From positions 1 to 6,087 of the forward strand of contig CAMWMM010000328.1 in the NCBI GenBank assembly GCA_947175285.1: a stretch of DNA of 6,087 nucleotides, read 5' to 3'. Below are positions 1 to 6,087 of the stretch, piece after piece (position 1 is the stretch's first letter; every line of letters starts with the position of its first letter). The stretch comes from an uncultured Lachnospiraceae bacterium (GTDB lineage: Bacteria > Bacillota_A > Clostridia > Lachnospirales > Lachnospiraceae). The notes under the pieces are model-generated. The model was not told the DNA's origin. It worked only from the letters and a program-made list of their open reading frames with translations, and ran no database searches. Position numbers and translations under genes: made by a program.

Positions 1-1755
1 CGCGTAGACGGCGCGCTGTATCGGCACGGCGGCAGACGGCACTATAATTATAATTCTCCTGTTTATCTGGATTACTGCAAAAAGATTGTCACACAGAGCG
101 CAAGGCACTATGCTCCGCATCCAGCAATAATCGGATGGCAGATTGACAATGAATTAAACTGTGAAGTCTCTGAATTTTATTCCGATGCTGACGATGCGGC
201 CTTCCGCAGCTTTTTAAAAGACCGATATCATGACCTTGCATCTTTAAATAAAGCATGGGGCAATGTTTTCTGGAACCAGACCTGTACGGATTGGGACGAA
301 GTTCATATTCCCCGTTTAACACCGAGTCAGGGCATCAATCCGCATATGCATTTGGATTATTACCGCTTTATCGCAGAAAGTACATTCCGTTTTTGCAAGA
401 TACAGGCGGATATTATCAGGCAGTTTTGCAAGCCGGGAGACTTTATTACGACAAACGGTATGTTTTCCCATCTTGACAACCACCGTATGGCAAAGGAATG
501 TCTCGATATTTATACCTATGACTCCTATCCGAATTTTTCTTTCGGACTGGATACGGAACCAAAAAAGGACATATTAAACGACCGCTGGAATTCAAAAAAT
601 CAAAATGAAGTCCGCTCCATCTGCCCACATTACGGCATTATGGAACAGCAGAGCGGAGCCGGCGGCTGGACCAGCAGAATGGAACAGCCTGCGCCAAGAC
701 CCGGACAACTGACGCTCTGGGCGATGCAGAGTATTGCGCACGGTGCGGATTTCATTTCTTTTTTCCGCTGGCGTACCTGCACGTTCGGAACGGAAATCTA
801 CTGGCACGGTATTCTTGACTACGATAACAGGGATAACAGGAAGTTAAAAGAGGTAAAAGATTTTTATCAGAAAATGCAAACCCTTTCTCCGGTCTGCAAT
901 GCAGATTATACGGCGTCTTTTGCCCTGCTGAAAGACTATGACAACGTATGGGACTGCGATGTGGACATATGGCATAGGCGGATTGCCTCTTATAGTGAAG
1001 ATGAAATTTTTGCCGGAGCGGAACTTTCCAATCTTCCCTATGATGTTATCTATCTGCAAAAAGACAGTGAACTATCCGATTTATGCAAATATCCCGTACT
1101 GCTCTATCCGCATCCGATTATCATGGACGAGGAAAAAGTTTCCCTGCTTACATCTTATGTAAACCAAGGAGGCACACTGATTGTCGGCTGCCGCAGCGGA
1201 CTAAAGAACGCAAACGGCATCTGCGAAATGCTCCCGCAGCCGGGGCTGTTACAAAAACTCACCGGAACAGATGTAACGGACTTCACTTATGTGAGTCCCG
1301 CAGAAGATGCTACTTATGCGCTCTGGAACGGTGAAAAACTGGAAACGCCCGTTTTCAACGATATCTTAACGCCTCTTCCCGGTACGGAAGTGCTGGCACG
1401 TTATGCAAACAGCTACTATACCGATGAAGCTGCGCTCACGGAACATAAGACTGGCAACGGCAGAGTCCTTCATTTAGGCAGCGCTTTTTCCAGAAACACC
1501 GTACCTGCTCTTTTACAGTACGCAGGAGCGGTATCTCCTTTTACGGAACTGATAGAAGCTGACGGACAGGACGTGGAACTGACGCTCCGTAAAAAAGACG
1601 AGCGCACATTTTTATTCGTATTAAACTTTCACGCGCATGAAATATCTTTTACACTCAAAAAACCGATGCGCGCGTTATATGATGACAAAGAGGCTTCAGG
1701 GACTTTGATCCTGCCCGCCTTTGGCACAGCCGTTTACGAGATTTTGGCAATATAA
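1..1755 (+). CDS. GH42 beta-galactosidase (or alpha-L-arabinopyranosidase), 5'-truncated by window edge
   Basis: Retaining glycoside hydrolase of family GH42, which cleaves terminal beta-D-galactosyl and, in some members, alpha-L-arabinopyranosyl residues, usually from oligosaccharides in the cytoplasm. The frame is open from base 1 (584 residues). Family members run to roughly 650-700 residues, so about 100 N-terminal residues are missing and the ATG at 346 is internal. Residue numbers are counted from base 1. GGRRHYNYNSPVY (10-22) and GWQIDNE (45-51) are hallmark blocks; E51 is the expected acid/base. MEQQSGAGGW and FRWRTCTFGTEIYWHG follow; E265 (bases 793-795) is the expected nucleophile. 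Residues about 298-510 match the trimerisation domain and about 514-584 the small C-terminal beta domain (FLFVLNF). The Cys cluster that binds zinc in Thermus-type members is not visible after the acid/base motif. Its 3' end overlaps the convergent lipoprotein gene by 22 bases. Family assignment is secure; substrate is not. Confidence 0.95.
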   Translation, partial: RVDGALYRHGGRRHYNYNSPVYLDYCKKIVTQSARHYAPHPAIIGWQIDNELNCEVSEFYSDADDAAFRSFLKDRYHDLASLNKAWGNVFWNQTCTDWDEVHIPRLTPSQGINPHMHLDYYRFIAESTFRFCKIQADIIRQFCKPGDFITTNGMFSHLDNHRMAKECLDIYTYDSYPNFSFGLDTEPKKDILNDRWNSKNQNEVRSICPHYGIMEQQSGAGGWTSRMEQPAPRPGQLTLWAMQSIAHGADFISFFRWRTCTFGTEIYWHGILDYDNRDNRKLKEVKDFYQKMQTLSPVCNADYTASFALLKDYDNVWDCDVDIWHRRIASYSEDEIFAGAELSNLPYDVIYLQKDSELSDLCKYPVLLYPHPIIMDEEKVSLLTSYVNQGGTLIVGCRSGLKNANGICEMLPQPGLLQKLTGTDVTDFTYVSPAEDATYALWNGEKLETPVFNDILTPLPGTEVLARYANSYYTDEAALTEHKTGNGRVLHLGSAFSRNTVPALLQYAGAVSPFTELIEADGQDVELTLRKKDERTFLFVLNFHAHEISFTLKKPMRALYDDKEASGTLILPAFGTAVYEILAI

Positions 1756-3143
1756 TCCAACACACCCCGAATCGTCGGTTCCGAAAATTCCGCGGTTATG
1801 GATTCGGATAATTCCGGCTGATATCTTTGGGTATAGAAATAATCTCCGACTGAATATTCCCTATATTCCCCTTTGTAAATTCGGATCTCCGAATGTGTCT
1901 CTGCCACATTCGGTCCCGAAGCAAAGTCATAATCCAGTATCATAATAATGTCCGTAATGCCGTCCTCATCATAATCGGCAAAGGCTATCGCTTCTATTTT
2001 CTGAAATTCTTCGTTAGCTCTGATATTGTCATCTTCAAAGACACCGTCAAGTTGTCTAATCTCATAGCCATCTTGTATAATGGAAAAAGAAACATCCGCA
2101 AGCGGATCTCTTTCCACATCCGGCTCATAAGAAACAAAAGTTACCTCTCCGATGGGACTTAAATTGACAGTAAAACTCTGCTCCTCAATCAATCTATCCT
2201 CTAAGAGCAGCCGATTTGAGCGGAATTGATAGGTATCACCGCATTTTTCAAGAACCAGTTCATAATCCATCCGATGATAACCATCAAGATACTCATCCTC
2301 CGAAAGACCGATGACACCACGCCTCATTCTCAACACGAAAAATTTCTCATCCACCGTATAACCGCCTTTACAGACAAACATACGGATATTGGTATCGCCG
2401 TGATCGCTATAGTAAGCATCATATTCCGGAAGATATGTCCAGCCTAATGGATGATTCATCTGCTCATAAGATAACCCTGTCGTCTCTAACAGGAACTCAT
2501 TAAGTTCCGTTGTCGTTATCCTGAAAAAATCAGTATGTATCTCTCCCCACTCAACAGTCTTTTTATATGCCTCTCTTTCTTCTTCGGAAATACCATGCTG
2601 AGATTCTGCCCCAAGCCCGTTAAAACATATTTCACCCAGATTCACATCCGCCGGCGTATCATAGGCAGACATTAAAAATCCATAGTTATTACCTGTTTGC
2701 ACAAATTCGCTAAAATACTGCATCTCTTCAGCGGTAATCTCTCTTCCTCCCTCATCATCTCTCTTAAAAATATTTGCCTTATTGGCAGGTACTACCTCAA
2801 TTCTTCTTGCAGGAGTTTGATTTTCCTCTATTGCTGTCTGCCCGTCTGTATTTAAGTTCTCTGCGATATCTTCAGCAACGCTGTCTGCATTTGCACTTTC
2901 CTTATTCGAATTACCATTATCCGAAGTTTCTTTATCTGCGTTTGCGGCTGCATTCGCATCTGTTCCTTGCATATCAGCATCTATAGAATCTTCTGTGAAA
3001 GCAGCATTCTCTCCGGACGCGGCATTTTTCCCGCAGGCACATACTGTCAGGCATATGAACATACAGACGGCAATCCCGCTTATTTTGTTTCTAAAAAAAT
3101 TATGCTTGCTTCTTTTATTCTTGTTCCTCTTATATTGTTTCAT
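1734..3143 (-). CDS. secreted lipoprotein of unknown function with a DxDxDG loop
   Basis: Complete gene of 469 residues; I recognise no named family. The N-terminus is strongly basic (nine Lys/Arg in the first 20 residues), followed by a hydrophobic segment (about 21-34) and a lipobox VCAC, with C37 the predicted lipidated cysteine. This places the protein on the outer face of the cytoplasmic membrane. Residues 38-112 form a low-complexity tether rich in Asn, Asp, Ala, Ser and Glu. From about 115 a folded domain begins (TAEEMQYFSEFV at 137-148; YDAYYSDHGDTN at 241-252). Near the C-terminus D390-Y-D392-E-D394-G395 with D398 resembles the calcium loops of FG-GAP/VCBS-type repeats, but only one copy is seen. 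The layout resembles uncharacterised lipoproteins of Clostridia from memory; this is not a database result. The start is backed by AGTAGGT six bases upstream and by the signal peptide; the next Met (28) lies inside the hydrophobic segment. It lies 65 bases downstream of GH115 on the same strand, yet has its own promoter candidate. No catalytic motif is evident. Confidence 0.9.
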   Translation of the reverse strand: MKQYKRNKNKRSKHNFFRNKISGIAVCMFICLTVCACGKNAASGENAAFTEDSIDADMQGTDANAAANADKETSDNGNSNKESANADSVAEDIAENLNTDGQTAIEENQTPARRIEVVPANKANIFKRDDEGGREITAEEMQYFSEFVQTGNNYGFLMSAYDTPADVNLGEICFNGLGAESQHGISEEEREAYKKTVEWGEIHTDFFRITTTELNEFLLETTGLSYEQMNHPLGWTYLPEYDAYYSDHGDTNIRMFVCKGGYTVDEKFFVLRMRRGVIGLSEDEYLDGYHRMDYELVLEKCGDTYQFRSNRLLLEDRLIEEQSFTVNLSPIGEVTFVSYEPDVERDPLADVSFSIIQDGYEIRQLDGVFEDDNIRANEEFQKIEAIAFADYDEDGITDIIMILDYDFASGPNVAETHSEIRIYKGEYREYSVGDYFYTQRYQPELSESITAEFSEPTIRGVLDYIAKIS

Positions 3144-3149
3144 CTTAAT

Positions 3150-3156
3150 ACCTACT
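3150..3156 (-). promoter_or_regulatory. ribosome binding site of the lipoprotein gene
   Basis: Minus-strand AGTAGGT matches AGGAGGT at six of seven bases and ends six bases before the ATG at 3143-3141. Spacing is near ideal for Firmicutes. It supports the chosen start together with the signal peptide that follows. Confidence 0.75.
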
Positions 3157-3182
3157 TTCTTCTCTCAACCTGTAACATAATT

Positions 3183-3211
3183 AATTTATCACACTGTTCT
3201 CCAGTTGTCTA
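3183..3211 (-). promoter_or_regulatory. candidate sigma-A-type promoter of the lipoprotein gene
   Basis: Read on the minus strand, TAGACA (3211-3206, five of six to TTGACA) is followed by exactly 17 bases and then TAAATT (3188-3183, four of six to TATAAT). TGA directly before the -10 box gives an extended -10 (TGn). The -35 box contains the GH115 stop codon TAG. The -10 box ends 39 bases before the ATG, leaving room for a short leader. Motif match only; the surrounding sequence is AT-rich, so chance matches are possible. Confidence 0.4.
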
Positions 3212-6087
3212 TTCAGCCTTCCACTTTGTATCGGCAGGCGGTAATTCAGAGCCTTTTGTCAGATAAAATCTGTCAAAGCGCATACCCGATGCCATACTGT
3301 AAATATCCAAAGTATGTTCTCCCTCTTTTAAGGAAATAAGAGCCGCCGGAACCCACTGATATATCTGCTCCGACTCATATCGAAACAGTTTCCCATGACA
3401 ATAAGAATCTGCTTCGGATAATACCGCTCCGTCAATGCCAATGCGGTAATGCGATTCTCTTTCATCACTAAACCGAACAAGCATCCATACTCTGTAACTG
3501 CCTCCCGTGCAGCTAAAACGGTAGTGTAATGAAGGCGCATCCTCTGTTCTCTCCCATATGCGTTTTGCACCGCTGACATACAGGCATAGACCGCTTCGTC
3601 CGAATGACTCTCCTGCACAGTGCCGCCATAATGCACCGGACTTTTTCGCAAACGAACTATCCGCTAATGCCGTGGCGGCGTCAATTCTGACCGCGCCGTT
3701 TTTTTCTTCAAAAATATGGCTGCCCTTTTCAAAATACCAGTCCGGCGTTATCTTTTCCGCATACGCTTTTACCTGCACACATTCGGCAAGTCTGCCCAAC
3801 GTATCAGCATTTGGCGGCATATGCACGGGCGCATATTCCACTGTTCTGGGTCCTATTTCCATATTACCGTAAAATGCGTCACACCATTTCTGTACATCCC
3901 ACTGCTCCGGCAGATGCTGTATTCCTCGTATACCCGCTAATTGATTCTCTTTCCGGGGTTTTGTATAAATCACAATTCTTGAAAAGGCAAAATAGTTATC
4001 CACCGCATACAATGCGAGTCGATGCGTCCCCGCTTTCACGGAGGGCAATGTCAAATAAAGGCGCTCTACATTGTTAAACACATTTTCTTTCCAGCTTCCC
4101 TTCCATTCATCATTAGAAAAGGATTCTATAATCTGTATTTCTCCTTCATCAAGCGCGGCTCCTATCCGAATCCGCCCAGTTGCATTAAGTGACGGAAAAC
4201 GGTGAATCTCCAGTAAAAAGTCTCCCGGCTGTTCGCAGAAGAACGAGTATACCAACGGCATCTGTTTAGTAAAATCAATTCCAGATTCCACTGATTTACA
4301 TGCCCCTTCCCTATTTCCTGCTCTCTTGCACACTTCAACCAAATTTCCCTGTCCTCTTCCAAGTCGGCGGATAACATGAAAACTTTCAGCCAGTCCTGCT
4401 GCACTGTCTGCCTCCAATACAATGATACCGTCCTCTTCCATTACGGTATCGGGCAAATCATCTTGCCTCAATCTTAAAAGAACAGGAATATGTTTTTCTA
4501 TGCCTTCCCCAAGACTTTGTACGACAATCTTATCCTGTGTCCTGCTTTGTTCAGGTGGTAATTCACATTTCACACGCATACAAATACGAAGTTCCGTTTC
4601 CACTTCCGCAGACAGAACATTTCCTGATATGCTGACTTTTTCCATCCTATCCCCGACATCCGCCGCGGTCATTGCCAGCCAGTCAGGAAAAAGTACTTTT
4701 ACCGACACTGCACCCGTACCGGTATTGCCAATCTCAATCCATTTTTCAGACGTATCAGTAAATTCCAGTTCTGTGTCTTCGTTCCGGATATCCACCCGCA
4801 TCTTTGGCTCTCCCGCTATTGCAAGCGGCGGTGTACAAATCGGCATCATTGCCGTACGCGGTGGCGGATACCCCTCCGGATTCAAAATGCCGTTCCATTT
4901 TCCATCCGACATAACCGTATTATAATAGAGAATCATTTTGCGTCTGGCATCTTCAAAGGTTCGGGATTTTTCAGTATAAAGTGCGGCAGCCTGCATGTTG
5001 CCCCGCTCATACATTAATGTGCTTCTGTCTGCATAATAATAAGCCAGATTCGTAAAGTAAGCAGCATGAACACGCATTAATACCAGTTGATAAAATGCGT
5101 CTTTTTCCTCCTCCGGCAAAGAATCGTACAATCGGTTTCCCTTTTCAAATAACGCTTCGTACTTGTGGATGCGGACAGCCGCTTCATCTCCGTAAGCGGT
5201 CTGTGAAAAAACGCCGTTCTCCATAAGCTCCACTTTTCGCACATTTGTAAGTTGGGCAAAATCATGTAACAGTTCTGATACTTCCCATCCGATTTCACCG
5301 GAAAATGTCTTATCCGCCCAGTCCGCCGTAAACTTCTCCACGTCCTGCGTTATTGCATCTTCTTTTCCGATTTCCCATGCAAGACGAAGGAAAAACGTAA
5401 TTTCATGCTCCAACGGCTTCATAGAACCGCTGTTTAAAACCCAAAGTTTACGAATGCCCTCGTTCCACGCTTTTTGCAGCTCATTCCTCGTATGCGCAAG
5501 CGGAATGGAACAAAGGAAAACATAGGACATACCAGGCGACGCCCAATAAGAATTATGATAATAAATTCCGTTTCCGCCCGCTCGTTTCTGCTCTTTTTCG
5601 GACGGAAAACGACGGATATAACCATAGTTATCGTTAGCCCAGACTAACGTCATATCTTCCGGAACCTGCAGACCGTTATCATATAACTCCAACACTTCCT
5701 TATAAGGGATAAAGGTCATCATCGGTTTATCGGAAAGCGTTTTATCCAAAATTTCACGTTGGTCATGGATAATACGTTCCAATAACCGTATCTTGGCACG
5801 GCGCAGTTCTTCTGCCGACTGATTTTTCATTTTTTTCAGCGCATCAGTCTCAAAACCGGAATCATGAATGCCGCGCATACCAAGCGTGTAGCAGACTTCA
5901 AAATCTTTATTCTGCTCTACGCTCTCCTGCCAGTATTCTTGTAAAATCTCCCGGTTCCTGCCCTCTATGGAATAGTCGTAAACAGCGTCCGTATATCCTT
6001 TCCGTGTTATCCATGGATGCCACTCCCGGTTATTGGAGCGCATTAACATATCGCAATGGGAAGTGCCGACTACAATCCCCATCCGCT
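3209..6087 (-). CDS. GH115 alpha-glucuronidase, 5'-truncated by window edge, with two C-terminal beta-sandwich modules
   Basis: Inverting glycoside hydrolase of family GH115, which removes alpha-1,2-linked (4-O-methyl)glucuronic acid from xylan or xylo-oligosaccharides. The Met at 6080-6082 is internal: GIVVGTSHCDM is the mid-barrel family block (compare GIVMGTSHHEPM), so the N-terminal domain and first part of the barrel, perhaps 250-300 residues, lie outside. Residues are numbered from that Met. Further family blocks are LGMRG (67-71), PYKEVLELYDNG (126-137), WANDNYGYIRRFP (148-160), GGNGIYYH (169-176) and KPLEHEITFFL (222-232). D151 and E225 are acidic residues in conserved blocks, but I cannot assign catalytic roles. 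A helical domain spans about 240-410 (GKWNGILNPEGY near its end), an Ig-like domain about 430-545 (IEIGNTGTG), a GH115 C-terminal type beta-sandwich 552-707, and a second similar module about 795-944. Cellular location cannot be judged without the N-terminus. It could form a transcript with the lipoprotein gene, since no terminator is visible between them. Family call is firm; activity is inferred. Confidence 0.93.
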   Translation of the reverse strand, partial: RMGIVVGTSHCDMLMRSNNREWHPWITRKGYTDAVYDYSIEGRNREILQEYWQESVEQNKDFEVCYTLGMRGIHDSGFETDALKKMKNQSAEELRRAKIRLLERIIHDQREILDKTLSDKPMMTFIPYKEVLELYDNGLQVPEDMTLVWANDNYGYIRRFPSEKEQKRAGGNGIYYHNSYWASPGMSYVFLCSIPLAHTRNELQKAWNEGIRKLWVLNSGSMKPLEHEITFFLRLAWEIGKEDAITQDVEKFTADWADKTFSGEIGWEVSELLHDFAQLTNVRKVELMENGVFSQTAYGDEAAVRIHKYEALFEKGNRLYDSLPEEEKDAFYQLVLMRVHAAYFTNLAYYYADRSTLMYERGNMQAAALYTEKSRTFEDARRKMILYYNTVMSDGKWNGILNPEGYPPPRTAMMPICTPPLAIAGEPKMRVDIRNEDTELEFTDTSEKWIEIGNTGTGAVSVKVLFPDWLAMTAADVGDRMEKVSISGNVLSAEVETELRICMRVKCELPPEQSRTQDKIVVQSLGEGIEKHIPVLLRLRQDDLPDTVMEEDGIIVLEADSAAGLAESFHVIRRLGRGQGNLVEVCKRAGNREGACKSVESGIDFTKQMPLVYSFFCEQPGDFLLEIHRFPSLNATGRIRIGAALDEGEIQIIESFSNDEWKGSWKENVFNNVERLYLTLPSVKAGTHRLALYAVDNYFAFSRIVIYTKPRKENQLAGIRGIQHLPEQWDVQKWCDAFYGNMEIGPRTVEYAPVHMPPNADTLGRLAECVQVKAYAEKITPDWYFEKGSHIFEEKNGAVRIDAATALADSSFAKKSGALWRHCAGESFGRSGLCLYVSGAKRIWERTEDAPSLHYRFSCTGGSYRVWMLVRFSDERESHYRIGIDGAVLSEADSYCHGKLFRYESEQIYQWVPAALISLKEGEHTLDIYSMASGMRFDRFYLTKGSELPPADTKWKAE
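3251..4429 (-). repeat. tandem related beta-sandwich modules in the GH115 C-terminus
   Basis: Two modules of about 150 residues appear related at the protein level: residues 552-707 (bases about 3962-4429) and about 795-944 (bases about 3251-3700). Each opens with a V-x-(L/I)-(E/D)-A strand (VLEADSAAGLAES and RIDAATALADSSF) and has a glycine-rich turn (LGRGQGNLVEV and FGRSGLCLYV). Each then has a Y-x-F strand (LVYSFFCEQPG and LHYRFSCTGG), an RIGAALDEG or RIGIDGAVL strand, and an ending of the form (A/E)G-x-H-(R/T)-L followed by FSRIVIYT or FDRFYLTKG. The first matches the usual GH115 C-terminal domain; the second is extra. Alignment was by eye and DNA-level identity is not apparent, so the duplication would be old. 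Confidence 0.55.

Noticed and set aside
346..348. ATG at 346 as the start of a 469-residue GH42 protein
   Set aside because: The same frame is open back to base 1 and encodes the conserved GGRRHYNYNSP and GWQIDNE blocks with the acid/base Glu, so 346 is internal.
1774..1840. Repeated TTCCGAAAATTCCG and TTCGGATAATTCCG-like stretches as a regulatory repeat or hairpin
   Set aside because: They lie in the lipoprotein coding region and reflect the repeated Glu-Leu/Phe-Ser-Glu residues near its C-terminus; the symmetry is imperfect.
2805..3035. Low-complexity Asn/Asp/Ala-rich stretch as a DNA tandem repeat
   Set aside because: The bias is at the amino-acid level in the lipoprotein tether; no regular repeat unit is visible in the DNA.
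3193..3205. Small inverted repeat ACTG-loop-CAGT just after the GH115 stop as a terminator
   Set aside because: A four-base stem with no T-run is too weak for a rho-independent terminator.
3558..3872. Plus-strand open frame of 104 codons inside GH115
   Set aside because: It is antisense to the second C-terminal module, with no convincing ribosome binding site or protein family features.
4422..4925. Plus-strand open frame of 167 codons inside GH115
   Set aside because: It is antisense to a well-conserved coding region; the Ser-rich composition is typical of a shadow frame, and it shows no recognisable protein motif.
6080..6082. Met at 6082 as the true start of the GH115 protein
   Set aside because: The following residues match the middle of the GH115 catalytic barrel, and the frame stays open to the window edge.

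Overview
The window is a piece of a carbohydrate-utilisation region from a low-to-moderate GC Gram-positive anaerobe. Gut or rumen Lachnospiraceae or other Clostridia fit best. This rests on the protein sequences (a clostridial-looking GH42 enzyme, a GH115 enzyme, and a lipoprotein of a style common in that group), AGGAGGT-type ribosome binding and codon use. It is an inference; no rRNA or other taxonomic marker is present.

Layout: three protein genes fill almost the whole window. (1) Bases 1-1755, plus strand: the C-terminal 584 residues of a GH42 beta-galactosidase-type enzyme whose start lies before the window. (2) Bases 1734-3143, minus strand: a complete 469-residue secreted lipoprotein of no family I can name. 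It has an Asp/Asn/Ala/Ser-rich tether and one DxDxDG calcium-loop-like motif near the C-terminus. (3) Bases 3209-6087, minus strand: the C-terminal part (at least 957 residues) of a GH115 alpha-glucuronidase-type enzyme whose start lies beyond the right edge. GH42 and the lipoprotein gene converge and overlap by 22 bases at their 3' ends. GH115 and the lipoprotein gene run in the same direction with a 65-base gap that carries a plausible promoter and a good ribosome binding site. There is no other gene-free stretch, and I see no RNA gene, mobile element, CRISPR array or clear rho-independent terminator.

How the genes may work together: GH115 enzymes remove alpha-1,2-linked glucuronic or 4-O-methylglucuronic acid from xylan. 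GH42 enzymes remove terminal beta-D-galactose or, in some members, the stereochemically equivalent alpha-L-arabinopyranose. Both could trim side groups of the same plant polysaccharide or its oligosaccharides. The lipoprotein's link to them is unclear; its own promoter candidate and different character suggest it may be an independent neighbour. The most noteworthy features are the tandem beta-sandwich modules at the GH115 C-terminus, the orphan lipoprotein, and the convergent overlap.
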